Shown piece after piece: positions 34,726 to 47,435 of a stretch of 64,000 bases of DNA. Below the pieces are notes generated by a model that was given only the letters and a program-made list of their open reading frames with translations, searched no databases and was not told where the DNA came from. Origin of the DNA: Anisus vortex (taxonomy: Eukaryota; Mollusca; Gastropoda; Planorbidae); the NCBI GenBank assembly GCA_949126835.1, contig OX421503.1, positions 5,915,457-5,979,456 of the forward strand, read 5' to 3'. The position numbers and the translations under genes are program-made. Numbering within the stretch: position 1 is the first letter of the stretch; each line of letters starts with the position of its first letter.

Positions 34726-34885
34726 GTCATTCTATCATGTGGGTCTTTATTAAGGAGAATTAAACAATTGCAATCAAATAAAGGCTAGTTAGTTACATAA
34801 TAATAATAATAATGATAATATGGTAATTTATATAGCGCTTCTTTCCATGCCATTAAATTTAGCATACTATCCCTGGCTGTGCATA

Positions 34886-35650
34886 TAGACGATGAAGTTG
34901 ATACAAGAATCGGCAGAGCCAGCTCCTCCTTTGTAAGACTCCGCCCCAATGTATGGAATCGGAGGGGCAAAACAAATTAAAAGTATACGCAGAAGCCGTT
35001 TTACCAATCCTTGTTTATGCATGTGGGACCTGGACCGTGAATTGCCGCCACGTCAGGAGGCTGCATCATTTCCATCTGAGCTGCCTATGGAAGCTGCTAA
35101 GGGTCAAATGGCAGGTCAAGATCCCGGACACTGAGTTGCTCCCACAGACCGACATGCCAATGATTTAGACCCTACTAGGAAAATCTCACCTCAGATCGGC
35201 ATGTCATGTTGTGCTCATGCCAGAAGGACGACTATCAGATAAGATTTTCTATGGTGAACTAGTTGCAGGAATGCGCCTTTGCGGAGGGCAAAAGAAAAGG
35301 TTTGAAGACACCCTAAAGGCCACCCACAAAAACTAAACTTTGAAATAGATCCAAATTAATGGAAAAGCCTGGCTGAGGAACGATCCTCTTAGCTCAACAC
35401 GACCGTCACTGGAACAGCAGCCAACGAAGTTAAAAGGCGAAGGGTAGCAATTAAAAAGCGACAACTCAGAAGATCAATAAAGTCAGCTCTACTACTACTG
35501 GCCATCAAGTTACACATCCATGCTCCCATTGCGGCCAACACTTTCGGCAAGAATAGATCTCTTCAGCCATCTACGGACCCACAAGCGACTATGACTCTGT
35601 CAGAGGATGGCCGTCATCGAAACCGATGGACAAACATTAGCATAGTCAGT
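34886..35650 (+). pseudogene. Degraded LINE: RT C-terminus and zinc-ribbon-like end
   Basis: Translations across frames give DDEVDTRIGRASSSF, KLKVYAEAVLPILVYACGTW, HVRRLHHFHLSCL, RVKWQVKIPDTE, GGQKKRFEDTLKA and finally DLFSHLRTH-like residues, the order seen at the end of common metazoan LINE ORFs. Multiple stops and shifts. Lies just upstream of the receptor 1 start, opposite strand. Confidence 0.78.
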
Positions 35651-38600
35651 GTGCTCTTGGAATAGTTGGCAGTTGTATTAGTATGTAATACACACATCCA
35701 CTAGCCAATACAAAATATCTTTAAGCTGTTTTTTTAAGATTTGTTTGTCTCACATTCTCTCAGTCTGAGGCAAGCTTGTCCATTTAGAATTCGCCACATA
35801 TTCAAATGATCGCATTCTAAGGTGCTTCTTAATGTGTCCAGCCACACTGGGAATTTTAAGAAGTAGATGTGACAAAATGTGAATAGATGTAGATATAATA
35901 CATTTAAGGGCTTTAATTCATGGGTTTTGCAAACAGTCAAAAGTTCTATATTTTTAAATTTAAAAACACAATTTCTCGTCATTCGCCATGCATGGCATTT
36001 TTTTTCCTGTAATGTTAAGATTTAAATCGATGTTTGGACGAAGATTGCCAAATGTACCACTTCTGTACACATGTGCTTCAACACGGTGAAGTGTGAAAAC
36101 CACATATACGCTTAAATCAAGAGCACACCGAGGCTCGGTGGAGAAGAAGCAATGATCGTAGCATTCCCGCCTCAACCCCGCTCTGGTGCCTGGATGCCCA
36201 TAAATATAATAAAGGGCTTAAGCTACCTGGCGACATTGCATGTATACGGGTAAGCCAAGGAAAACTCCGTAGTCTGAAAAAATAGTGCATGTGGCTGCAA
36301 AAACAGTACCCTAAGCTTCACGACACGCCCTGACAGAACATTTGTGGTCTCCCATTTCCTAGGTTCATCCCTGAACATCTTTATGCCTTGGAATTAAAAT
36401 CCGGAAGGCTCGTCCGGTCATTTTTAATGTAGTTATAGTATGTAAACTGTGCAGTGTCGAAGGCGTCGCCACTTTTATTGACAGCTAATCAAACATGGCG
36501 ACATGATGCGTTACTGTAATTAGGAACATCTCATTCTATTAGACATCACACATTGACTTAAATCTAATGTACAGGGCAACGCTTACAAAATATATTCCTA
36601 ATATCTTATAAAATATTTTCTCATCATATTGCCGGAACATAAAACAATACATTCATACTAAACTTCTTCTATATAGGTTGGCTAGTCAACCGACACATCG
36701 CGGGTTATATCCCTGCCGCCGACCGATTCCTGTCGCCCTTCAGGAGAATTGGGCCTTGTGGACGTAATAATCTTATGTCTTAAAGGAACGTCTGTATAAC
36801 GTATACGTTATAACTTATAAGTAATACTACTGGCCTAATATATTTGTACGCCGGTCCAAAAGCAGCTCGTGGGCTTTGAATAAGACGCCCATGTAATAGA
36901 CGGACATCATCTAAAAATATCTTAGATTCAATAGTTGTTACAAAAACTGTCTGAGAATGGTATTATTTAGCGTTTATTTGTAGCATGTAAATAATACGGG
37001 AAGGCTTTGAACTAAGAAAAGATATTGTAAGAACATACATTTTGTAAATCTTACTCGTGGATCATGAATTTAGACAAACGCGAAACAGCCATTGCAGGAT
37101 AACTCATATTTGACACAGAATATAGAACACGGTCATACGATATAACCAATGAAACACTTAAGGGAATTAAAATTGAAGAAAATACATGGATACATTTAGG
37201 TTTAGATAATCTAAACTTAAAATAATATTATCTCACAGAAACAAGAACATGTTCGGCCGAACATTGTGTGTCACGGACAAAGATCAAATAAAAGAAGAAA
37301 AAAAAAGTAAAAAGACAATGAACTTACATTTTAATTTGTTTTAAAAGACATAGTCTAAATAATTTAATAGATATAGTTAAAAAACGTCTATAAAAGAATA
37401 AAAATGTCTCTATTTCAAGTTTTTTTCCTTATAAAACCGTGTAACCAATATACATTATGTAAATCACTTAAATGTTTCGGTTAACAAAATATTTTTGCAC
37501 AAGTGGAAGAATTTAAAAGAAGAAGTCGTAGAAATACTTTGCGAAGTTCCATAGTTAAATTAAGGAAAAATTAAATAAGAGATACTAAAAACTCTTTAAT
37601 ACAAAGGAATTAAATATATATGTACAATAGTTATGAGCGTTTTATTTATATGCCTAACTTTGAAACGTAGACTAAATTGTGTGACTGTTATAAAAGTGAT
37701 TTTTCTCTTTTCACTGATAACCTACGCTGATTAATTTCAAATTATGAACATTATTTGCATATTTCTAAAGATAACACCCACAGCACAATATTTTTGTCTC
37801 CATAACCACAGTTAAAACACTCCGTTTCGGAATTAATAACTAAACTCATCTATTTTGAAATTAAAACCAATATAACCACACGTGATAAAACGTTTTATCA
37901 TAACTAACTACTGGTTCACCGAACAAGACGTCCGCTTGCTGTTACAAACAAATCGGAAATTCCCACTCTTATGCATTTCCGCCAAGACGTGACCGATATA
38001 ACATCCAGCTTTACAGGTTCATGGTCAAATAGACTAATTGTAGGCCAAAGTTATTTCAACATTTGTATTCTGTGAAATGAAAAGTACTTATCAATGGAAC
38101 ACGAATTAAAGCGTGTATCTTCTTCTACTTCATAATACTGTGGAAACTCCGTTAGGCCAGAGGAAAAAGTCTACAAATTAACGACACACAAAATTGTATA
38201 TCAAACAAACAAGAATTACAAATAGATGACGGAGTTTCATTTAACGTATTTTGTCCGACCCTTCAGTGAAGATTTGAAAGCCGGTACAGAAAGGGGGGGG
38301 GGGCAGTGATGGAGGCTTGGTCCAGTGTGTTCCACTGTCTATAGTTTAAATCGAATCAGAATGTGTGATCATTAAAGAAAGAAAAAAAAAACACTTCTAT
38401 AAATTAAATAACAATAGTGTTAGACCCGGATGGAAGAAAGGAATACAAAGTACGACTGTAGAAAACTTGATGTAAGATAAACATCCTGCATTCAAAACAT
38501 AATGGACTCATTCCACTTGATTGGAAATTAACAATAGAGGCATTGGATATGAGTAAGTAGAATACAATGGTTACTGGCCTTTTTTCTAAGATGACGTAAG

Positions 38601-39360
38601 TACTTAAGGAGAGGTTGAACGTCAGACTCAAACTTTAGTATATGACTATTTTTTTTCAAATTTAATTAGCTCTAAAACGACTGGTTGAATGTATTAAATT
38701 TATTGACGGAATAACGAATAAGATTAACGTACTAATTGTATATGCATCCACATTTCCTTCAAAATTTTCAAGTGCTATGATAGTAATTTGTAATAGATGT
38801 AACAAAAAAATATTTAAAAATATGCAGGATGACCCAAAAACGAAATGTCTGCAACATGCAACAGTGGAATACAACATATGAAATGGCAAACTTTGCATAA
38901 AATGGCTTAATGTTTTTTTACAAGTGCCGAATGAACTATTGTGATACTTTTCACATGCTACACTCTGGCCTAGCGGCAGTGTGCTCATATAAGGTTCCTA
39001 TCCTTTAAGACTCAAAACTTGGTGAAGGCAAGGATTCGTCCATCGGGTTAATCGGAGTCCTAGAGAGTGTGCATGAGTCTACTCAACTCTGGCAGGTGCC
39101 TAAAAAAAATTGGAGGTTTTACCCGCGGGCCTCAAGACGACCAACCAATTTATTTATAGTGTCCCCAACAAAGATCTTAAAAGCATTTTTTAATGTCATT
39201 GTATTAATTATAAAAATATATATTTGTTTAGAATGCGGTGCACATCTTGCTTTATTGAAATTTCTTATATGGCCCAATTAATAAATATGTTGTACTCCCA
39301 TGTTGCACTGCTGTTTCTAAAAGCTTTTAGATTGCACTATTCCACGGCTATGATTGAAAT

Positions 39361-39561
39361 GTGTCCGTTGTTTTAATTTCTAGTCGGTCAAGATCCGAAG
39401 GCCTGTCGAAAATCACACTGCAGGGCTCAGTGCAGGGTAAGAGAAAGAGAGGCAGGCATAAAAGACGATGGGAGGATGACATCAGGGAAGGGCCCGGCTT
39501 GTCTCTTGCGCATTCCCAGAGGGCGGCGCAGGACCGAGACGAGTGGCATACAATCGTTTAA
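39361..39561 (+). pseudogene. LINE RT C-terminal fragment
   Basis: Contains GLSKITLQGSVQGKRKRGRH, WEDDIRE, GLSLAHSQRAAQDRDEWHTI, a clear match to the LQG...GKR.RGRQ..RWEDNI.EW...S.RAA.DR..WR LINE ending. Open over 66 codons but lacking the rest. Confidence 0.8.
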
Positions 39562-40009
39562 CCATAAAAAAATGATGCCCCAACGACCTTGACTCGAGTT
39601 ATGGGATTGGTGAAGGTGAAGTCTTCCAAAATATTTTTGTTTAAAGTTTGAAGTAAAACTTTTCCGATTTACTACTTAGCAGTATTTTCTTGTAAAATTG
39701 AAAAGAATGGGGACAAATATAATTAGCCAATACATTTAGTCTTGTTCTTTACTCCGTCATTAGCTTAAACAATTTTGAACAAAGAGTTTTAATTGACTTT
39801 AAAACGCCTTAGTCATATTTTCAATATAACCTCTCGCCTTCAACCTAAACTAGAGTAATTGAGTCATCTGGGAGCAAAGGCTAGTAGCGACTGCATTTTT
39901 ATTGTTCATCTCATAGTAGGTTTTTCACAACGAAAACTTGTAAATGCATCTGCACATTATCTATACGTCAAGTTACCGGTACTATACACATTGACCGCTG
40001 TTGTATTAC

Positions 40010-40320
40010 ATCTTATCTTATATATTAAAGAAGCTCCTTCTATAAATAATATTATTGCGTCCTACGCTCATCCGTGGTCCGAGTCTAGTCTTCAATCCTT
40101 ATTAATGTTTTAAATTATGTTAAATTACTGTTTTTCCTGGTTTGTTCAGGCTACCCATTCCATGCCCGAATGCAACTCGGGAAGAAAGAGTACTTATATG
40201 CTTTTGTTCTCGTGTAAGGGATGTTTATCTGAGCATTGTTATTGTGGTTGTTATTGTGTTATATTTCTAAATTAGAGTTTAATGACTTATGTATTATTAC
40301 TACTTCACTATTGAAACGGG
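40010..40320 (+). repeat. Dispersed repeat D, long copy
   Basis: CTTATATATTAAAGAAGCTC through TTATTGTGTTATATTTCTAA. A TTAA MITE lies about 100 bp downstream. Confidence 0.72.
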
Positions 40321-40424
40321 TATTCGTGTCTAGCCCAATTTAATGTGCCACCACTCATCAATAAACGTATGTTTTATTTGTGTGTTTGTTTCTGTTCTAC
40401 ATTAGGCCAAAGCCTAGCTGAAGA

Positions 40425-40505
40425 TTAACCCTTACAGTCCCGGGCGCGTATATAGCGAAACTGAAGGCAGCATAGATAGAGGTAGGTCGGTACGGGAAGG
40501 GTTAA
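40425..40505 (+). mobile_element. 81-bp TTAA-bounded MITE, copy 2
   Basis: Nearly identical to 7465-7546, in a different flank, again with TTAA at both ends. Two copies with matching boundaries support mobility. Confidence 0.65.
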
Positions 40506-41479
40506 GATGTATTAAATAAAATTGCTGGTATAACGGTTAAGTATACTGAAAAGATAGAATAGCGCTAATAAAAAAAAATGTTATACAAGACATGCGTGAC
40601 ATGAGTTATGTGAACCGAATCATACAATAAACCGGATATCTAGTGAAACGCGACTTTTGAATAACTATTTAGTGCTGCTGGTTTACAAAAACACATTATT
40701 TATTCATATATTTAACATCCTAAAGCAGGTATGGGAAACACTTGTAGTCGTTGAGCCGTGTAAACCAAGATGAGGTATTTGATACGACAAAACGAGGGCC
40801 ACTGTTCTAAAGTGTTATTAACCTTATTAGAAAGATATGGTCGTTTGAAACTCTGTAATGATCACCCTAAAATGGCTTAGCGGGACGTGTTTGTGCCATC
40901 GGGCTGTGTTTTTAACATCCTTTTTATAAAGTATTTTACGAAATTAAGTTATTATAATACATATATATGTCTAGAGTCGTTATATTTTTATATGCTCATA
41001 TATACATGTGGTGATGAATTTATCTATTAGGCCTACATTATTCAGTTGTCCCATTTGTAAACTGCCGGTAAGCAAAATGTTATATTAAAAAAAAACACCT
41101 TAACATGTTTAAGGGAGATAACTTCTGAATTACATCTCGACAACAGTGTCTCTTTGGGTTATCTTTATAATATTATCAAATTACCCACTGATCTTATCAC
41201 TGTGAAACACTTGTCTAAACATTATTCAGATAATTAACATTATATTTTCGATATAGCACATGCAGACATGTTTTGAAGGAACACTAAACTATAATAATAA
41301 TAAAAACTTAATTAATAAGCTTTTAGATAGCGCGCTACAAAACGCATTGTAAGATCGGAGAACATTTAACATCAAATTAACAAATCATACAAAGAGCTAC
41401 ATTTATGCTAGAAACAGGGCTATATATAAGTCTACATAAATGTATTTTCATTACATCAAAAGTTGTGATAGTTGAACCA

Positions 41480-41643
41480 TTTTTTATTTCATGTTTGAAT
41501 AGTCATAGAAAAAAAGACTCTGGTGTGCGCTCGTTTGAATCTGTGCCGCCTTCACTGTGGAAAAGCTTACCTGAGACACTAAAAAATTATGCTGCAAAGG
41601 AGTCATTCAAGAAGAATTTAATGACATTTCTTTTCCACTAAGT
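41480..41643 (+). pseudogene. LINE (jockey/CR1-like) C-terminal fragment
   Basis: GVRSFESVPPSLWKSLPETL then SFKKNLMTFLFH and a stop, the familiar F...P.LWN.LP..I.....SFK..LKT.LF ending of jockey-like RT proteins. Confidence 0.7.
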
Positions 41644-42126
41644 TGATCATGTATTTCTGACACATCCATCAGTAATAACTTGTTTAAAACTATTTTAGAA
41701 TGTCATAGTTATCGTCATTTCGCTTTTATGAGCGCGCTGAGCATGCTTAGAATTAGCATGGAGTGAGGCGATATACAAATTACCTTATTATTATTTTTAA
41801 AATTGCAAACCTTTACAACAATAAAAAAGTATGATGGAACAAATGAATACAGTATCTGTTTTCTAGTTATATCATTTTTTATAATGCATTTGTTGCATTG
41901 CACTTAAATTTTTTTTCCATTATCATATATTGATTTATTACTTTTGTTTACGACTTTTCTATATAATGCATTGAAAATTTAGCGATTTGTGTTATTTTGT
42001 TTTTAAATATGTATTTAATTTAGCACATTGTAACTTTGTGCTTCCCTTTCTCTTAAGATTATTTAGCTACAAACATAAACAACAACGAAACTCCGCTTAT
42101 TCCCTTAGGATCTTTTTTTTTAAATA

Positions 42127-45040
42127 AAGGAGAGTGATCAAATCTATTCGCAGGTGTAATTTGAACCAAAAGCTGAACGTACAGTAATCAAATCTATTCG
42201 CAGGTGTAATTTGAACCAAAAGCTGAACGTACAGTAATCAAATCTATTCGCAGGTGTAATTTGAACCAAAAGCTGAACGTACAGTAATCAAATCTATTCG
42301 CAGGTGTAATTTGAACCAAAAGCTGAACGTACAGTGATCAAATCTATTCGCAGTGTAATTGAACCAAAAGCTGAACGTACAGTAATCAAATCTATTCGCA
42401 GGTGTAATTTGAACCAAAAGCTGAACGTACAGTGATCAAATCTATTCGCAGTGTAATTTGAACCAAAAGCTGAACGTACAGTGATCAAATCTATTCGCAG
42501 TGTAATTTGAACCAAAAGCTGAACGTACAGTGATCAAATCTATTCGCAGTGTAATTTGAACCAAAAGCTGAACGTACAGTGATCAAATCTATTCGCAGTG
42601 TAATTTGAACCAAGAGCTGAACGTACAGTGATCAAATCTATTCGCAGTGTAATTTGAACCAAAAGCTGAACGTATAGTGATCAAATCTATTCGCAGTGTA
42701 ATTTGAACCAAAAGCTGAACGTACAGTGATCAAATCTATTCGCAGTGTAATTGGAACCAAAAGCTGAACGTACAGTGATCAAATCTATTTGCAGTGTAAT
42801 TTAAACCAAAAGCTGAACGTACGGTGATCAAATCTATTCGCAGTGTAATTTGAACCAAAAGCTGAACGTACAGTGATCAAATCTATTCGCAGAGTAATTT
42901 AAAGCAAAAGCTAAACGTACAGTGATCAAATCTATTCGCAGGTGTAATTTAAACCAAAAGCTGAACGTACAGTGATCAAATCTATTCGCAGGTGAAATTT
43001 GAACTAAAAGCTGATCGTACAGTGATCAAATCTATTCGCAGTGTAATTTGAACCGAAAACTGAACGTACAGTGATCAAATCTATTCGCAGTGTAATTTGA
43101 ACCAAAAGCTGAACGTACAGTGATCAAATCTATTCGCAGGTGTAATTTGAACGAAAAGCTGAACGCACAGTGATCAAATCTATTCGCAGTGTAATTTGAA
43201 GCAAAAGCTGAACGTACAGTGATCAAATCTATTCGCAGGTGTAATTTGAACCAAAAGCTAAAAGTACAGTGATTAAATCTATTCGCAGGTGTAATTTGAA
43301 CCAAAAGCTGAACGTACAGTGATCAAATCTATTCGCAGTGTAATTTAAACCAAAAGCTGAACGTACAGTGATCAAATCTATTCGCAGTGTAATTTGAACC
43401 AAAAGCTGAACGTACAGTGATCAAATCTATTCGCAGTGTAATTGGAACCAAAAGCTGAACGTACAGTGATCAAATCTATTCGCAGTGTAATTTAAACCAA
43501 AAGCTGAACGTACGGTGATCAAATCTATTCGCAGTGTAATTTGAACCGAAAGCTGAACGTACAGTGATCAAATCTATTCGCAGTGTAATTTAAAGCAAAA
43601 GCTGAACGTACAGTGATCAAATCTATTCGCAGTGTAATTTAAACCAAAAGCTGAACGTACAGTGATCAAATCTATTCGCAGGTGTAATTTGAACCAAAAG
43701 CTGATCGTACAGTGATCAAATCTATTCGCAGTGTAATTTGAACCGAAAGCTGAACGTACAGTGATCAAATCTATTCGCAGTGTAATTTGAACCAAAAGCT
43801 GAACGTACAGTGATCAAATCTATTCACAAGTGTAATTTAAACCAAAAGGTGAACGTACAGTGATCAAATCTATTCACAAGTGTAATTTGAACCAAAAGCT
43901 GAACGTACAGTAATCAAATCTATTCACAAGTGTAATTTGAACCAAAAGCTGAACGTGCAGTGATCAAATCTATTCGCAGTGTAATTTGAACCAAAAGCTG
44001 AACGTACAGTGATCAAATCTATTCGCAGTGTAATTTGAACCAAAATCTGAACGTACAGTGATCAAATCTATTCGCAGGTGTAATTTGAACCAAAAGCTGA
44101 ACGTACAGTGATCAAATCTATTCGCAGTGTAATTTGATCCAAAAGCTGAACATACAGTGATCAAATCTATTCGCAGTGTAATTTGAACCAAAAGCTGAAC
44201 GTACAGTGATCAAATCTATTCGCAGTGTAATTTTAAGCAAAAGCTGAACGTACAGTAATCAAATCTATTCGCAGTGTAATTTGAAGCAAAAGCTGAACGT
44301 ACAGTGATCAAATCTATTCGCAGTGTAATTTGAAGCAAAAGCTGAACGTACAGTGATCAAATCTATTCGCAGGTGTAATTTGAACCAAAAGCTGAACGAA
44401 CAGTGATCAAATCTATTCGCAGTGTAATTTGAACCAAAAGCTGAACGTACAGTGATCAAATCTGTTCGCAGTGTAATTTGAACCAAAAGCTGAACGTACA
44501 GTGATCAAATCTATTCGCAGTGTAATTTGAACCAAAAGCTGAACGTACAGTGATCAAATCTGTTCGCAGTGTAATTTGAACCAAAAGCTGAACGTACAGT
44601 GATCAAATCTATTCACAGTGTGATTTGAACCAAAAGCTGAACGTACAGTGATCAAATCTATTCACAAGTGTAATTTAAACCAAAAGGTGAACGTACAGTG
44701 ATCAAATCTATTCACAAGTGTAATTTGAACCAAAAGCTGAACGTACAGTAATCAAATCTATTCACAAGTGTAATTTGAACCAAAAGCTGAACGTGCAGTG
44801 ATCAAATCTATTCACAAGTGTAATTTGAACCAAAAGCTGAACTTAAAGTGATCAAATCTATTCATAAGTGTAATTTGAACCAAAAGCTGAACGTACAGTG
44901 ATCAAATCTATTCGCAGTGTAATTTAAACCAAAAGCTGAACGTACAGTAATCAAATCTATTCACAAGTGTAATTTGAACCAAAAGCTAAACGTAAACTAA
45001 TCAAATCTATTCACAGGTGTAATTCGAAGCAAAAGCTCCT
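42127..45040 (+). repeat. Satellite array, 49-50 bp unit, about 59 copies
   Basis: Unit approximates GTGATCAAATCTATTCGCAG / TGTAATTTGAACCAAAAGCT / GAACGTACA, with a 50-bp form carrying an extra G. Copies are highly similar. Blocks of variants recur about 691 bp and 838 bp apart (ACGGTGATC at 42821 and 43512; ACCAAAAGGT at 43841 and 44679), showing higher-order duplication. Minus-strand ORFs in it are by-products of the period. Confidence 0.95.
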
Positions 45041-45902
45041 TTACTATAATATTTGTAACGTCGAAGCAAAAATTAACATTCGTATAGGTCTTGTTATGTC
45101 TATAAATAAAAAGTGTTATAAATGAAAACAATTGAAAAATATAGTAAAGCAAGTTGACATTCAGGCTATTGTTACGTTGAATGACTTATACATCCTACTT
45201 TGGCAAAATATTAGCAAATGTTAGGGACCCCTGCTTATAAAGATGAACTGTAGGACAATCATTTGATACTGGTTATTTTAAAGGTGGTGCATACGGATGA
45301 CGTAGTGCCATTAGTTTAATTCTGCTTCGGAGCCTCGTGAGATAGTCAACACATTAGAATAGATAAAAAATGTTTTTGTTGCTTTATAAAACAAAAAGCA
45401 GAGTAACTTTTAAAATTGTTTTAATTGTTATGTTCAGATTTATTTTATGTTTACAAATGTTTGTTTTTTTTTTTCATTTTCATTTGAAATTGAACTAGCA
45501 GCTAATAAAGAGCAATGTAATATCCATTTAAACTCAACATGAGATAAATAAAAAAAAATTCGTTAAAATTGAAGCATAAATAAAAGTATATCTTACACAA
45601 TTTGTATAAACTAAAATTTTATGTTTAGTTGTTATTTTTATTTCGCGTTTTTAAAAGCAGTCTTTCAAGTTATTGAAGAATACGAATGTTGTAATATAAT
45701 ATGACTATAACTAAAACTAAAAAAAAAGTTGGTAGGCTAATTTGAAATCACATTACATTGGCGAAGATAATTAGAATAGGTTATGTTGGAAATACTGTAA
45801 CTTACTTTTAAAATCAAAATATATATATTTTTATTCAGTTTCTTAATAAAGGTTAAGATATGATTCACGTCACTGACAAAGTGTATCATCATTGTTTTAG
45901 AC

Positions 45903-46258
45903 CAGGGGCTCTCAAACTTTGATAAAGGTATGTGTCACTTTATCAGTTAAGAGATGTGTCAAGGGCCGAACCCCCCTCCTCCCTCCCCACACTGCAACCC
46001 GATCTTAGTAAACAAAAAACACTTCATACATCTTAATTCATTTTCACTACTTATCACTTATAATATGCCAATTTACATTTCAGACACAAAGAATTATACC
46101 AAAGTGAACTATCATTATCATTATTATATATGTTACGGATATAAAATAAAGAATAAAATGTAATTAGTATCAGTACTAGCTGTCTGAATGAATAGTAAAT
46201 TTTTTTGTAAGCCTACTGGCGGGCCACAAAAAATCCACTTTGAGACTACGGCTTTAAA
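45903..46258. mobile_element. MITE-like repeat with CTCTCAAACTTTG / GGGCCAC ends
   Basis: Opens CAGGGGCTCTCAAACTTTG and closes with CACTTTGAGACTACGGCT, preceded by GGCGGGCCACAAAAA. This is the common hAT-derived pattern of inverted TCTCAAA ends. Confidence 0.5.
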
Positions 46259-46584
46259 CGTACTTAAATACTTTACACATCCTAACCGAAACTAGAAGTA
46301 ATAATGTTCTTTTATACAATATAAAATTTCTAAAGCAGCATTAGTCATAAATTTAAAAAAGTAGTCCAAGCTTAAAAAATATTATATACAAAACAAGAAT
46401 GAACAGAAACATTAAACTTTAAATGTTTGCAGTCTCATACATTTATTCACAATTTGAAACAATTAATTTTGTAAATAAGTAATTAATTACGTCTGTCTAA
46501 CCAGCTGTAAGCCTATCACATCATTGGAGTTAATTAGGGGGCAAAAAAGACTTGGGAGCTTGGAGTAGTTGTGGAAATTAGCGT

Positions 46585-46770
46585 CTTATCTTAAATATTA
46601 CAGACGCTCCTTCTATAAGAAGATTATTGCGTTCTACGCTCATCCTTGGTCCGAGTCTAGTCTTGCATTTTTATTAATGTTTTAAATGATGTTAAGTTAC
46701 ATGTTTTTTTTTGTTTGCTCAGGTAACTTATTTCATGTCCGAAAGCCACACGAGAAGAAAGAGTATGCTT
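46585..46770 (+). repeat. Dispersed repeat D copy
   Basis: TCTTAAATATTACAGACGCT to ATGTCCGAAAGCCACACGAG. Sits 3' of the receptor 2 tail exon. Confidence 0.72.
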
Positions 46771-47235
46771 ACTTATATCAATTTGAAATGTCAGTTTTTA
46801 TTTGCTGGTAAAATAACTCACGGAGAGGTTAAACAGTGTCAGCTTGGTGCCTTTTCAAACTATGCCGCCTGAGTTCAGCCGCTTACTTTGCCATTTTCTA
46901 CTTGCGCTAATTGTTGAAAATCTTCTATCTAGAAATAAACTTATACGATCTTCTGTTTTGTTTGATTAACGCATAGCGACCAGCTATTTATAATGTACAT
47001 AATTTAAAGAATTACGGTAAATTATATGCCTACATTCAAACATACATGACGAGGTTTGAGTTATTATAATTATCATTGTGAACAAGAACCTAGACATACA
47101 ACATATGACCCGTGAGGAAATAACAATATAAAGAAATATTTGCTGATATACGGGAAAAAAATAATTAATAAATGTATGATATCAAACAATTACATTCAAT
47201 ATGTCCAAATAAAAAAAATATAGAATAACTGTACA

Positions 47236-47435
47236 TTAATCTACGACAGTTATGTATTCAACTTCTAGTTCTTCACGTAAGGCTTTACGCCTAATCGTTT
47301 CATATTCCAAAAGTGAAATATTTTGATAAACTAATTCAGGTGATCTTTCGATAACTTTTTCATACACATGTTCTTCTTTGTTGATTGTTGACTCCTGCCT
47401 CAATTTGAAACAGGACATACGGTAGCTCTTAAAGA
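47236..47435 (-). CDS. Receptor 2 last exon: short tail with three ITIM-like motifs
   Basis: 66 codons plus stop, acceptor attttttcag in phase 1, matching the membrane exon donor. Motifs: HVYEKV, LVYQNI, LEYETI, VEYITV. The last three satisfy (I/V/L)xYxx(I/L/V); YQN also fits the GRB2-type YxN rule. It ends VEYITVVD. It is unrelated in exon structure to the six-exon tail of receptor 1, although both contain a YITV motif. Confidence 0.8.

Larger units (their letters stand above)
35651..42126. other. Intergenic spacer between the receptor genes
   Basis: AT-rich with LINE fragments, repeat D, a TTAA MITE and a partial SINE near 39030-39100. A GAGGCTCGGTGGAG block at 36129 is related to the duplicated intron repeat at 19023 and 48167. 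No gene recognised in 36430-38990. Confidence 0.6.
45041..47235. other. Spacer 3' of receptor 2
   Basis: AT-rich. Holds a MITE (45903-46258) and repeat D (46585-46770). No sequence like the receptor 1 tail exons was found here, so receptor 2 does not appear to have a hidden long tail. Confidence 0.5.

Noticed and set aside
42294..44486. Five minus-strand ORFs of 73-90 codons with repeated NRFDHC-like peptides
   Set aside because: They are generated by the 49-bp satellite (three units equal 147 bp, divisible by three); no splice sites or starts beyond the repeat.
42127..45040. CRISPR-like array
   Set aside because: Units are head-to-tail without unique spacers and the genome is eukaryotic; it is a satellite.
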